Positions 43,888 to 55,140 of a stretch of 64,000 nt of DNA are shown here, piece after piece. Below the pieces are notes generated by a model that did not search any database, was not told where the DNA came from, and worked only from the letters and a program-made list of their open reading frames with translations. Positions within the stretch are counted from its first letter, which is position 1, and each line of letters starts with the position of its first letter. Location of the stretch: contig JABMLP010000005.1 of NCBI GenBank assembly GCA_013176395.1, positions 682,001-746,000 on the forward strand, in the 5' to 3' direction. Origin of the DNA: Venturia oleaginea. Lineage: Eukaryota; Ascomycota; Dothideomycetes; Venturiales; Venturiaceae. Position numbers and translations under genes: made by a program.

Positions 43888-44992
43888 ATGGCCATCCTGA
43901 AGCCGGCGCATGCCGTATGTCTGATCGAAATACCAGCAATAGCTGTTTTAAACAGCTGATAATCGTCTGAAAGGCCGCCATCGCGAGATTGAGGTATTAT
44001 GTACCTCCGCCCACCCGGTACTACTCGCTGCCCTTGAGTAGAAGGGCTGCTGTCTTGATACTGCTGTATGGAGACCAGCAAGGCGAGCTGCGCGTCCTCC
44101 TGACGATGAGGGCGAGAGGGCTTAATTCATATGGAGGGCATTCGAGTTTTCCTGGCGTAAGTATGCCTCTCATACCCACGTACATACATTCTTACGACAA
44201 GGGAATCTTTGTCAAAGTCCTTATGCTAAAACATATTTCAAGGGAAAAGCTGATGACCTACGTGAAACTCCTTTCCAAACGGCTCGCCGCGAAGCCGACG
44301 AAGAAATCGGCTTGTCCCGAGATGATTCGAAGATTCCTCCAGCCTTCCGGATAGAACATCTGTGCCAACTGCCTGCCAATCTTGCACGTACGGAACTTGG
44401 AGTAAGGCCTTGCATTGCATACCTCCACCCAGACCCTGCCTCTCCAGGCGCTGCATCACCGAGTGTAGAGGACGCTATAATACCACAACTAGATGCTAAA
44501 GAGGTTGCAGCAGTTTTCACCGCATCCTTCTATAGCTTCTTAAAACAAAAGCATGGTTTAGATCATATATCCGAGAATGCAAAGGGCTACGGAGTCGAAA
44601 CAACAGCATCACCAGCTCAATTCTACAGAGGCGCATGGACAGACTGGCACGAAGCAAAATGGCGAATGCACAGCTTCTACGTCCCAGTCGGCAATCAAAT
44701 CGTCACCTGGTCCGCACAAGATACTTTAAATCAGCCCGAGAAAGAGCCGGCAGAGCATATACTCTCGGCACAGGGCGGCATCGAGAGATTCAGAGTCTTT
44801 GGCATGACGGCTAGGATTCTTGTTGATGCTGCAAGGCTTGCTTTCGCGGAGGAACCTGAGTTTGAGCATAACTCGGCGTTTGGAGATGAGGATATGATTG
44901 GGAGGTTGCTGAAGGTTGGACGGCTTTCGCAGGTTAGGCCTAAGGGCGATGAGTTGACCAAGGAAGATATGGTTGCTGCTGCTAAGCTGTGA
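43888..44992 (+). CDS. Nudix hydrolase, peroxisomal CoA-diphosphatase (Pcd1) type
   Basis: Three exons, 43888-43914, 43974-44156 and 44243-44992, give 319 residues. Exon 1 (MAILKPAHA) joins AAIARLRYYVPPPTRYYSLP, and exon 2 runs LSRRAAVLILLYGDQQGELR VLLTMRA to GGHSSFPG. Exon 3 continues GKADDLRETPFQTARREADE EIGL. The Nudix box READEEIGL is complete, and the upstream LSRRAAVL and SFPGGKAD patterns fit the CoA-specific Nudix group that splits CoA or CoA disulfide into 3',5'-ADP and phosphopantetheine. The intron-1 acceptor is AAAG, forced by an in-frame TGA just before it. The later part (EVAAVFTASFYSFLKQ, WRMHSFYVPV) is fungal-typical. The C-terminus AAAKL is close to a peroxisomal PTS1 tripeptide (AKL), consistent with peroxisomal location. 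Confidence 0.88.
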
Positions 44993-47886
44993 TTCATGCC
45001 GGTCTCTCCATTAGTGCCCCTGTTTTCCATGGCCAACAACAGTTTGTAAAATACAAACTAGGAGGTCGATATCTATCTAAGAGTAGAGGAGTTGGTTTCA
45101 GCTACAGCTTAGATTTTTATAGGGTGGAAAGGGTTATAAATGTACGGCATAAACATGAGCTATATTAAATGACCGCCAACAATTAGAACTATCAATACAC
45201 CAAATCAAATCCCACTCTGTCATATCTAAAATAGACTGGCCGTTCAGAGATTCAAAGTAGGCAGGAACTAGTGCATCAAGTCGACCTGACCCGCCCTCCC
45301 TCAAAGCCATGAACCCCACTTCAAATCATCCGCTATTCATCCCTCCATCTTTTCAGCGTCCGCAAGTTCTACTACTCGCCGACCAAACCACGAAGCGTGT
45401 CAGTGTCATCGGAGGCGTCTAAAACATATCATAGGTTCTCATGCCCCGTCAACTCCTGCAACCCCCGACTAGACTCCAAGGCTATATTTACAACAGCTCC
45501 TCTATTACCCGCCCATAGACACTTCCGCGCAAGGTATCAGGCCGCTTGAGAACGCCTCGCCAAAGTCGTTCAATCTATCTTGAGAGTATTGAGTTTATCG
45601 GCCCTTGTGGCGGGTATTGTCGCTGCGAAGACCGGAAGCTGCTCGGCTGGATGGGTCTTGAGAAAATCATATCGAACCAGCGTCATGTCCTATTGGCAGA
45701 CTTACTGCCTTGTTATGATTCCATATATCAGGCTCAATGCGTAATTTTGGGTTGAGCGACGCGACTGGCTTGGTCTACTACTTCAAAGGGCGGGATTGGC
45801 TGTCATATCATTGGGATTGCGTTGGGTTGAACTGCTCACAGGGGTCATTTGGGATGAGCATACTTGGCGGAAAACGACTATCATGGGAGCGGATCCCGAC
45901 GCTGGTGCTTTGGTTCAACGAATGTGCCATAGTCTATGCTGGATTTTGTTCGTGTTCAAAAACGCGACACCTTGGCACTTCGGGTACGCGTACAGTGCGA
46001 ATTCTGTGGCTGTATATGGACCTGTTGCCGCTGTGCGCTGTCATACTGATATTCTTGCTACTCGCGCTGTTTTGCGAGTACCTAAATCAGACGCGGGCTG
46101 AATAGGCCTCAAACGACGGCGTATGATAATATCCACCAGCTCGCGCTCTTCGCTGACGACTGGCAACAAGAAAAGTTAATTTGGGGAAGCAAGGGCGAGA
46201 TAGTAGGAAAGGTCCGGAAGGACGGCACCATTAGAAAACAATCAGCAGAAGTAGACATGAACATGAGTTACACTGGTCTGCGCCCATGAATATAACCGTA
46301 TTGAGTTGCTTGGGAATTCTCGTTCTGTTGTGTCAAACCGAAACAATGCGAACATGTGCTTGTCGAAGACATGTGAACGCTTTCCAACTCGGTGAGGACT
46401 CCAAACACTATCGATACTGTGAGGATGATAAGTATTCGCTTGAGTTTGCTTGAACTCCGGTCTGATGTCCGACCAATACACTTTCTGACTGAGACATTTA
46501 TTTAAATCTATGGGTATTCTATCCATCCCATCCTCATAATCGATCTATCGCGTGATCAGATCGGGCAGCTGCCCAGTTCTCACAGACCGTAGCCATATCC
46601 CAATAGGTCTATCGCTGAACCTCCATGGAGATATGTGTTGGCGGAAGCGGAAGCAAAGTGTACACAACCTCTGGTGTGCCTGCAATGCTATCGATGAAGA
46701 TGGCCACTTCCAAAGGCCGAGAGGACGTGTCCTTGCCTTTCAAGCTCGATGAGGTGAAAATATCAACCACCTCACGGCGCGTGGCTGGTGCATCGCGATT
46801 GATCATTATAGGATTCGGTTGTCCTAAAGACCTATGGAAGCGTTGCATCTGTTCGTCTGACAGTTTCACCAAAGAGGTAATCGTAGGAGGTGCGGTAGAG
46901 AAGGAAGGGAAATGTGCCAAGTTGCTATACTCTGAAAGGCATTAGCACAAACGTAAGTTGGGGACAGAAGACTAATACACACGGGTTTACCGTAGGGCCT
47001 TCCTCTGCCGGCTTTACTTTTCAGATCTTTGTCCTCTCTCTCGGCCAGAAAGACGTATGCGGACGACTGTTTCGCTCGCTGGCTGTTCCAGTTCAAATTC
47101 GTCTTCTTCCTGCTTTGATCCCCAGCCTGGTTGGTTACCCTAGCGTCGCGCGGGCATTGGTCACCGTGGGCTCTGTTGAAGCCTTAGTGTCGAAATGATG
47201 CATAATCGTCTAGCATTGATAGGAACCTATTGACCAGGAAGGAGACGTCGGATCAGGTATCCGGGATCGCGGACTCTCCGAAGCTTCGTCTGGTACCGAC
47301 GGTTGGAGGCACGCACCGTGCCTAAAGCAAAGACGGCCGATCTATGCAAAAGAAAGCTCCACAGAAAGGTCCGAAGCAGCTGAAGAAAGGTCTGAGCTTC
47401 TGCGAGCAGAACCAACCTCGATTTGCCATTGCCATTGCCCGCGCAATTGCTTCTTTCATTGTTTTTTTGAAGATATCAATAGATGGTGCTAAATCTCCTT
47501 CCAGCCACCAACGACAGCAGTTTGCAATCATTGCAATGCATGCGAAACCGACGATGGAGTATAGGGGTCGCTGTCGAGTCCACAAGGCGCCACCACAGTC
47601 GATTCAGCTTTCTGATTGGAGTATACCTCCATAGTAACATGACTGCCGTCTTGATTTGCGGCCTAGAAGAAATTGCCCTCCAACGGCGCCTGAGGTGTTG
47701 ATCCATGTGACTGTTTTTAGTCCGGCTTCCACAATGAGCCTTACTACCGCATCTCCATTTCTCCCCTTCTCTTCACGTCTCTTCCGACAGGAATCTTGGG
47801 GAAAAGCGTGTCGAAAACAACTGGACGCAGTGACGATGACATGAAGTGCTCATGTTCATCTCGTGCCAGCCCTCAAAGGACTCACC
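44993..47886. other. Gene-poor 2.9-kb region
   Basis: No confidently supported gene except the weak candidate at 46609-47181. Plus-strand frames at 45737-46105 overlap in two phases, have no recognisable domain and may be decayed coding DNA. The stretch 47220-47700 has mutually overlapping frames on both strands with no clear winner. Confidence 0.45.
46609..47181 (-). CDS. Weak candidate for an unrecognised spliced gene, start not found
   Basis: A coding-like exon 46931-46609 (AHFPSFSTAPPTITSLVKLS, then RPLEVAIFIDSIAGTPEVVY TLLPLPP) joins in frame to an upstream exon ending at 46991 (AYVFLAEREDKDLKSKAGRG RPY). The 59-nt intron between them has a GTAAAC donor and a strong TGCTAAT...TTTCAG end. 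The upstream exon is open to about 47181 but has no ATG, so the true start is missing or the locus is broken. A plus-strand frame covers the same DNA (46625-46945), so strand choice is uncertain. Confidence 0.25.
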
Positions 47887-50295
47887 ATGGCCGAATCGGC
47901 TCTGCGCCGTCACTCGTCGACAATCCGATGCAGATTATCATGTCGGTGGTTCAGTCTGAAAAGCGTATCGAGTCACAATAGCGATCAAGAACGACCCAAA
48001 AGCCGAGCACTTCTAGAAGGCCACAATTTCCCGTCTGGCCTCCCGAGAGCAGTGAGAGAACACGTTACGAAAATCAATGATGCTGCCCCTAGGATCGTTG
48101 GGGACCTGGTCGATGACTTGGACTCGAGCGCCATCCGCAAGGTCATGGAGACAGCCGAACGACGGAGAGATTCAGAGAGGCGGAAATCCATCATTCAACT
48201 AGGATTCAGACTGGCGCATCTCACAGGACGACAAAGTGCATGGCAAATGTGGGCGGAATCAGAAAAAGAACGACTGTTTCCAGAATCGCCGACTTTGACA
48301 CCAGAACTCTCTACGCCCTCGCGTCCCCCGCCAGAATCAGAAACTCCAAGGGTTGCGGAAGAACGACTGTCAATAGCCAGAAGTCGAAATTCGATGCAAG
48401 TACCAAAACCTCCGCCACTGGAAGTTGGTATTCGGGTTGGCGACTTTGATGTTCGATTGCGGAATCCTTACATCTACAACCCACTTCAAAGCAATCGCGT
48501 GATACGACTACTCTCTGTGCGACGTCCCTCTGTGGATGGCATAATTGGCGACTTTTATTACCAACTCGTCACCATGTCCTTGGATGATCCGGTGCCCTAC
48601 GAAACTGTCAGCTACTGCTGGGGTGATCACGAACCAAAATATCGAATAAATCTCATGGATGGATCATTCCTCATGGTCACGCAAAGCCTAGGTTCCGAAC
48701 TTGCCAGGATCAGTAGTCACTCGAAAACCGGTTACCTATGGATCGACCAAATATGTATCGACCAGGCGAATCTCGTTGAGAGGGCCCAGCAGGTCAAAGT
48801 CATGGGAGATATTTACGCATGTGGGTCGAGAGTACTGGTGTCCTTGGGACTCCCAAGCCTCTCTTTACGGCCTCTGTTCACGCTTGTCGATCTTGCATTG
48901 GAGTATGAATTGAATCAAAGATCAGTTGTCGATTTGCAAGGAGCTCTATCAGACTATATGCTCTCTGGCGGCCGAACGCCACGTCTTCTCCCTCCCTTCT
49001 GGAAAGCCATGGTGGACCTTTTACGACATCCTTGGTTCACGCGGGCGTGGGTTTTCCAAGAGTGTGTCCTTTCCCCAACTGTCGTATTCGTCTTCGGAGA
49101 GCGGCTGGTCTCGCTCGATCCTATTGTCCGTCTGGCCCTAGCTACTTCTCGTTTGGAGACAGCAACAATATCGGGTACCATGCCTCCTGGCTGTGTCACT
49201 ACTCAACCTGGCTTTCACCAGCTTTATGCGATTGTGCAGGCAAGGTCGGATCGAGAGTGGGGAAAACCGCGGGACTTTTGGCAAATGCTTTCAAGTGTTG
49301 CACCATACACTCATTGCGCCGATCCACGAGACCGCCTGTTCGCTTTTCTTGGTCTCTTAGATGACGACACGATCGAGGTCAAACCTGACTACCATGTGCC
49401 ACGCTGCAGGATTCTGACCGACACAGCAAAACGATTTATCGAAGCAAAGGCTAGCTTGGAGATCTTCAGCCTTACTCCCAGAGTTGGGCAGGAGGAGAGC
49501 CTGCGGGAAGGCGTTCCTTCCTGGGCTCCTGACTGGAGCAAACCTGAAGATACGATCCCACTTACATCATGGCATCGTATATCGCCGTTTAATGCCTGCG
49601 GCGGGCGACAGCACGGAGATGCTGTGTTGCAGGACAGAAGGCGCACATTTCGACCTCTCCGGCTGCTACAAAAACAGCTGAGGGTGAAGGGAAAAATCAT
49701 TGCAACAGTACAAGACGCGCAATTGGAGCCCTTCACAAGTCTCGAAAATTGGATCAGTCGAGACTTGATCTCCTTCCTTCGCCTGGACCAAGCACTCAGT
49801 TATCTCACCTCGATATCCTGTCCCACGGACGTATATTCTTATTTGTCACTGGAGCGGATACTCAAGGTCATCCTCGCTGATGGAGCTTTGTTATACGACA
49901 CCCCCGAATTCTCCAAAGGCGTGTACCTACTCGATACCGAACTCACGGACCTCGCTGGGGCCTACATCCAATTCCATAATTCCGAATTTGTTGGTTCGAC
50001 ACTATTTCAACTCGCACCCTATGCACGTAATGTCTATTCTCTGCGGAATCTGAGTCGAGTGGCGGTGGAGCGGCGGTTAGTCATGTGTGATGATGGTAGA
50101 TTGGGCCTTGTCCATCAAAGCGCCCAAGAAGGCGACCTGATTGCTGTCCTTCACGGCTCTAGGATGCCTGTTGTGCTGAAGCCCAGGGCGGATGGCAAGT
50201 TTGAGACCAAGGGGCAATGCTACTTTGAGGACTCCATGCATGGAGAATCAATATTCTGGGATGAAGATGAGGCTGATGAGTTCATCCTAGTGTGA
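47887..50295 (+). CDS. HET-domain (heterokaryon incompatibility) protein
   Basis: An intronless frame of 802 residues from ATG 47887 in the context CACCATGG. An upstream in-frame GTG was not used. An N-terminal, basic, low-complexity region of about 200 residues precedes IRLLSVRRPS, the usual entry to the domain. The HET core is intact at about residues 235-390: PVPYETVSYCWGDHEPKYRI NLMDG, VTQSLGSEL, GYLWIDQICIDQANLVERAQ QVKVMGDIYACGSRVLVSLG and HPWFTRAWVFQECVLSPTVV FVFGE. The long C-terminal part includes the common DPRDRLFAFLGLLDD and PDYHVPRCRILTDTAKRFIE motifs and ends acidic. HET proteins mediate cell death after fusion of incompatible hyphae. The partner or trigger cannot be read from the sequence. 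It contrasts with the dead HET copy at 3 kb. Confidence 0.92.
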   Translation: MAESALRRHSSTIRCRLSCRWFSLKSVSSHNSDQERPKSRALLEGHNFPSGLPRAVREHVTKINDAAPRIVGDLVDDLDSSAIRKVMETAERRRDSERRKSIIQLGFRLAHLTGRQSAWQMWAESEKERLFPESPTLTPELSTPSRPPPESETPRVAEERLSIARSRNSMQVPKPPPLEVGIRVGDFDVRLRNPYIYNPLQSNRVIRLLSVRRPSVDGIIGDFYYQLVTMSLDDPVPYETVSYCWGDHEPKYRINLMDGSFLMVTQSLGSELARISSHSKTGYLWIDQICIDQANLVERAQQVKVMGDIYACGSRVLVSLGLPSLSLRPLFTLVDLALEYELNQRSVVDLQGALSDYMLSGGRTPRLLPPFWKAMVDLLRHPWFTRAWVFQECVLSPTVVFVFGERLVSLDPIVRLALATSRLETATISGTMPPGCVTTQPGFHQLYAIVQARSDREWGKPRDFWQMLSSVAPYTHCADPRDRLFAFLGLLDDDTIEVKPDYHVPRCRILTDTAKRFIEAKASLEIFSLTPRVGQEESLREGVPSWAPDWSKPEDTIPLTSWHRISPFNACGGRQHGDAVLQDRRRTFRPLRLLQKQLRVKGKIIATVQDAQLEPFTSLENWISRDLISFLRLDQALSYLTSISCPTDVYSYLSLERILKVILADGALLYDTPEFSKGVYLLDTELTDLAGAYIQFHNSEFVGSTLFQLAPYARNVYSLRNLSRVAVERRLVMCDDGRLGLVHQSAQEGDLIAVLHGSRMPVVLKPRADGKFETKGQCYFEDSMHGESIFWDEDEADEFILV

Positions 50296-51127
50296 AGAGA
50301 AGATCAATGTGGGAGTAATTTTGGAGTGACTGTTTTTATTCGAGGCTAACTTCGCATGATGGGCTTAGAGGTGAGGAGAGAAGAGGGCTGCAAGCCTTTT
50401 CCTTCGGGACATTGAAGAAGTGGGCATTCCCAACAAGAGGAGAAGAGCAGTCGATGTCCAGCCAGGACGTCGAGAAAGGCGTTCGATGTTTATGATGAAA
50501 AGAGTAAAGAGCGACATTCTAGAGAGCTTGGGATGAAGTGCTGCTACGAGCACATGTTACGAATGCTAGTACTACCGTCCCCTATGTCTATATAATTTCG
50601 GGACGAAGACTTAATGAGTTCAGTATTAATGGCCATCATCATTACCAACATTGTTTTACCAACTACTTGCCTCTTGAATTTCAGCGTCGTGATTTATCTT
50701 TGCACATTATATTCATGAGGTCTGGGCTAGATCCACTGAAATCGATCGGCGTAATTATTCTTCAAGGAGCATTCAATATTCTCCGCAAGGCTCAAACTCA
50801 GACCCTGTACAACCTCGCAGCGGGCCGATTAGCAAATGGCCTCTACTCTACCATTGTTCTCCATCTCATATCCTTCATCAATCTCACTTCCGCAAGATTT
50901 CACCCGTGCTTCGGTCCTCCATATTGCATTCGCGAGATCTCCACCTAGATGCGGCAAACGCGTATATCGACTATGAAGCCCCTTTCACCGGGCGGCTGAT
51001 TTGAAGGCGTGAAGCGCTTAAGACGTTGAGATGATATCGGATACCGGATCTTCACAGGATGTGTATTTACCATCTCAAGCATTGCTTGCTCGTTTTGCAG
51101 ACTACTCGTTGTACCTTCTAGCAACCC
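50296..51127. other. Intergenic spacer
   Basis: About 830 bp between two plus-strand genes. No gene seen. Confidence 0.5.
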
Positions 51128-52300
51128 ATGACGACTTCAACTGACTCCCCACCTCCAACCAGTCCGACCAACCCACATACAAGCAACAAACGCAAAAGCT
51201 CATTCTCCGCTGTCGACTATGGCATTGCTACGCCTCAAAAGTCTCCAAGACCCTTAACATCCTTCTTAGAACGTTTCCTGAAAAATGGAGGTCCCACGTT
51301 GCTCCCTACGCCTCCGACATCGATTCAAGCCTCACCGGAACCTTCATCTACACAAGATTCATCTACGACTCTTCTCGCCTTCATACAAGATCTCAAAGAT
51401 GGGGAAACACTTTCACAATGCGAGACCAGCTTCTCAATCACCGCACAGGAATTCGAATGCTTCGAACAGGCAGTGGGACGAGAGAAAGCACTCTCTCGGT
51501 ACTATAGAAAGAGACTGAGATATGAGTGGGACCCTGCAAATTCTCTCTTCACGATTTTGAAGACGGATACCGAGGCAGAAGAGATATGTTCTCAGATATT
51601 ACCATGTCTGGCGACACGGCTGAGGGAATTAGCAGATCCGAAAACCACATTCGAAGGACTCGATTCCTGGGAGGAGAGTAGGGTGAAAGAGCTGGCAGAC
51701 TTGATTAGACCTTTGCCTCTGCGGAAACTGGATATTGCAAGTTCGAGGATGAGTCCGGATCTTTGCTTTACCTTTGGAACCTCGGAGAGTCGATTGGGAT
51801 TGGCACAGAGGCGTGTTGAGCCGCTTGTTGTGTTTGAGGTCCGTTATGTGGAAGCTGTGATGAGAAAAGAGGATATGGAGCGACGGGCACGAGGATATTT
51901 GGAGGCATCAGGACAGAAGTGTCCGTTCACACATCGTATCAAAACCGTGGTTTTGGTGCACTGTTCCATCGACAAGAGGGAGGTACAGGTCACGGTAGCC
52001 CGTCTCAGGCAAGAGGGTGGGAAAGGCATATGTACCACGAAATTCGGAGAAACCTCCTGTCGGCCGCGGTCTGAGCAGATTAGTTTGACTCTGTCGGACT
52101 TTGTGCCACAAGATGCTACTGAATTGGGATTTATGCAAGACAAAAGTGGCAGAAGAGCTTGTGATAACATTGAAATTGGTATCGATATTGTGGAGGCAAT
52201 GCGACAGGCGAAAGAGGTGACGGACGAGAACCGGTCAATATCTCAGAAGCGAAGGCGTGTTGATTCTTTTGTTGATCCACCGCGAGGATTCGCAACTTAG
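51128..52300 (+). CDS. Unrecognised protein, possible PD-(D/E)XK-like fold
   Basis: An intronless frame of 390 residues starting at ATG 51128. The N-terminus is Ser/Thr/Pro-rich with a basic patch (NKRKSSFSAVDYGIATPQKS). A predicted helical region follows (DPANSLFTILKTDTEAEEIC SQIL). Next come SRMSPDLCFTFGTSESRLGL and VEPLVVFEVRYVEA. The pattern P-D ... hydrophobic-E-V-x recalls the PD-(D/E)XK nuclease-like proteins common in fungal genomes, but the usual Lys is an Arg here. A Cys-containing segment and a bipartite basic motif (SQKRRRVDSF, possible nuclear localisation) end the protein. I do not recognise the family with confidence. It may be an inactivated nuclease-like fold. Confidence 0.65.
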   Translation: MTTSTDSPPPTSPTNPHTSNKRKSSFSAVDYGIATPQKSPRPLTSFLERFLKNGGPTLLPTPPTSIQASPEPSSTQDSSTTLLAFIQDLKDGETLSQCETSFSITAQEFECFEQAVGREKALSRYYRKRLRYEWDPANSLFTILKTDTEAEEICSQILPCLATRLRELADPKTTFEGLDSWEESRVKELADLIRPLPLRKLDIASSRMSPDLCFTFGTSESRLGLAQRRVEPLVVFEVRYVEAVMRKEDMERRARGYLEASGQKCPFTHRIKTVVLVHCSIDKREVQVTVARLRQEGGKGICTTKFGETSCRPRSEQISLTLSDFVPQDATELGFMQDKSGRRACDNIEIGIDIVEAMRQAKEVTDENRSISQKRRRVDSFVDPPRGFAT

Positions 52301-52551
52301 ATTGAACAGATTGTAGATCAAGTGATCACGTTATGGCTATGTGGTAACCCATCTTGATAATTAAAGCACTTCGAGCTAACACATACCACTACAAACCAAT
52401 CTCCGACACTCAACATCGACATCTAGCCCTCTCACGAACAACAACTTGGAACACATCAATTGAGAATCAACGCTGAGACATCTCATCACGGTTGTTCATT
52501 CCTCCACACACAATTACTTCGACGCTTGAACGCACCATCACTATCGCGACC

Positions 52552-53253
52552 ATGGAACAACAAAAGCGAGCACGCGAGACTGGCTCTGAGGATAGGGACC
52601 GCTCCGATAAGAGACCTCGTCACGAAAAGGCGTCAACAATACAGCCGTCTTTGGGAGTTATCACCGCACCAGATAAATCCCGCACACTAATCACGAATGC
52701 CGATAGCTTGGTCACAGCTCCATCCACGAGTAGGATCAAAGGTCCAAGCAGCAATGTCGCACCCAGCACGAACACCGCCACGACCAAGATCTCCTTCCTC
52801 AACTTTCCAGCCGAACTACGACATAAGATTCTCAGCTACACATACAGCGACGAAAATATGACAGATAATCTGCGCATGACTGCTGATATGGAGTCCGAGT
52901 GGGCCTTGAAAACGGAATACATGCCCGATGTGGAGCCTGGAATGGCAGATGCTTGGGCTGACGAGCTCGGGACTGTGCATCCCCTTATCGCAGAGGATAT
53001 GGAGTGGGTCAAAGAGGCATGGAAGAAACGTGGAGAGGCACTGGCAGAGGAGCAGACAAGATCGGATGCGAGGAGAGATGAGTGGGACCGCGATCGCTTC
53101 GGTATTGGCGGCACGACATGGAAGCAGGTATTCGAGGAGAGGGGAGTGAGACATGGTACCGTGTTTATGGATGAAGCTAACTGTCATAAGGACGCAAATG
53201 ATGGATATTATCTTTACGAAGAACGTTTCGTCCACTGGAGAGAAGACTGTTGA
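52552..53253 (+). CDS. Small protein with F-box-like/2EXR-type motif
   Basis: A frame of 233 residues from ATG 52552 (ACCATGG context). The first ~90 residues are charged and Ser/Thr-rich with a Lys/Arg cluster. The motif ISFLNFPAELRHKILSYTYS then matches the start of fungal F-box-like and 2EXR proteins (F..LPaElR..I..Y.y). The rest is Glu/Asp/Trp-rich and helical (EDMEWVKEAWKKRGEALAEE QTRSD). It lacks the long LRR part of true F-box proteins, so the partner-binding role is unknown. Orphan-like genes of this kind are frequent in ascomycete accessory DNA. Confidence 0.6.
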   Translation: MEQQKRARETGSEDRDRSDKRPRHEKASTIQPSLGVITAPDKSRTLITNADSLVTAPSTSRIKGPSSNVAPSTNTATTKISFLNFPAELRHKILSYTYSDENMTDNLRMTADMESEWALKTEYMPDVEPGMADAWADELGTVHPLIAEDMEWVKEAWKKRGEALAEEQTRSDARRDEWDRDRFGIGGTTWKQVFEERGVRHGTVFMDEANCHKDANDGYYLYEERFVHWREDC

Positions 53254-55140
53254 TTATGGGTTGGAAGGGGAGGTCTCCCGATGAATTGTATTAGCAACGG
53301 GTAGATAAAAGACAAGGCTTTGTCAATGGGGCAAGCATTTGTGGAGAGACATGGAAAAGGATACGGTGCTTACAGCCAATTTTCAGTATCCTCACGCCCG
53401 TGCTGGTCTCTGCAAGCACCGGGTCATTGAGCGCAGGAAGGAGACAGATGAAGACCAAAGTGAAGAGATGTCCTAATGAAACATCTCGAGCAACTTCTGC
53501 ACTAAGAAAATAATTCCGAACTATCTTACTTGCCGAATGTTGTGTAAAGCTACAATCTTGTCCATTTTCTCCTTCGCTGGAGCGCGCCATAGAAGAAGAA
53601 TATCAAGCTTATGTCATTGCCGATAGCAGTCTGGTAACACTTCGTCTTGCCATCGTTTCCTTCGTCGTGCCCCGATGCCCACAGCGCCGATTTCGCAATG
53701 AGGATGTGAGAAGAAGTAAATATGGCTTGAAATATCAAAAACGGTCATGCTGCAAGTTAGATGAGTGTGTTTGGGAGTATGATTTCTCGACCTGATCTAC
53801 GCGTTCTGGGGATTTTTTTGGGGATGAGCAGCTAAATATCGGAATTATATATTTACAAGTGTAAGAAAGGAGATGGGAATATAATCGTCTGTTCTGTGTA
53901 CACCGCATCCAATGAAGCAGTTGTTCAAGAAGACAAGCCGAAACTCTACCTACGTCCAAGACTTACTGGATCTTTCAATAAAGAAAAAATCAGCATATAT
54001 TGACACATTTAACAAACACTGCAAAACTAACCCCCAACAGATTTATTCCAACTGTGCGGCCATGACGCCGTAAATTGGAACTTTACAAGTCTGTACTCTT
54101 CCACTCAATTATCGCGCTCGATATTGCTCATCGAGATTTCCAGCCTTACCCGGGATTCCTCCCGATACCTCGACACAAATGTGAGAGTGAAAGGAAAATC
54201 TTTGGATCCCCAATACAGCAAAAATGGACCATTCATATCCGGATGGGTAATCCACAAAGACTTACTCCCAACATGATCAACTTTTTTACCTACAATTACC
54301 AAAAAGACAAAAACATACAGCAGCGAGGATTCACTGGTGGTCACCCACCCAACTACTAATTCGCCGATGTCAAGCTTATCTGTGAGTGAGCGGACGGGGA
54401 CTCGAGTTCTCTTGATTCTGTGGCCATATGTACTAGTCTTTGTGATGTAGTGTTTAAATATACTGATGATGAAGCTGAGCGAGGCTGGCACGTGATCGTG
54501 AAGCCCTTTCGCACAATTACATGTGATAGTCATGCCACGGATATAACCTGGATAGAAACGGCGACTATTGGGAGACTTTTACCATATGATACGATAACCT
54601 TGACCACAATCTTTGATGAGCTTTTGACCTGTTTGGACTATCTTAAGGTGGTGGCGCATGGCATCTTACTTGATATGTGAAGGTTACGGATTAGGCTCGA
54701 GCTTGCTATTTTAGAGGAAGAATAGGAGGCGAGGAAAGGCGAGGAAGACCAAAAATGGGGAAGGAGTCGGGACGGGAAGGGAAGCCGAGACGGATGGGAT
54801 GGTTATCAGCGTTGGCATGCTTGCGATAGAAAATTGTACTAACATCTCCTAAATGTAATGAGCGTATTTCAGTATCAGCCGAAGTGGTTCACCAAAGCTA
54901 TTTTTTGTCAGCGAACGGAAAAGGAGCGAGCGTTTTCTTAGCGTCTTCAACTTGAATTCGAAGTCGACATGGTCCTAGAGTTTCGATAAAGTGTCCGGTC
55001 GAATTGAGCAGAACGGACTTTCAATTGCAAGTCATTCTTACAATATGATATCTTCTTGGCGAGGAGAGCTACTGTAACACATACCTTGTCGCTGTTACAT
55101 GAGTTCTCTTCCATCTATCCCTTCATAGCCAACTTCGCAA
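53254..55140. other. Gene-poor, rather AT-rich region
   Basis: About 1.9 kb. Frames on both strands around 54100-54530 overlap each other and show no domain. I see no supportable gene. Confidence 0.45.

Noticed and set aside
46625..46945. 106-residue plus-strand frame from an ATG
   Set aside because: Opposite the minus-strand candidate, which has a better splice signal; neither is strong.
47863..47886. Upstream in-frame GTG as start of the HET gene
   Set aside because: The ATG at 47887 has a good Kozak-like context, and GTG starts are not expected in fungal nuclear genes.
54105..54533. 142-residue minus-strand frame
   Set aside because: Overlaps a plus-strand frame of equal quality, shows no domain, and the composition looks random.
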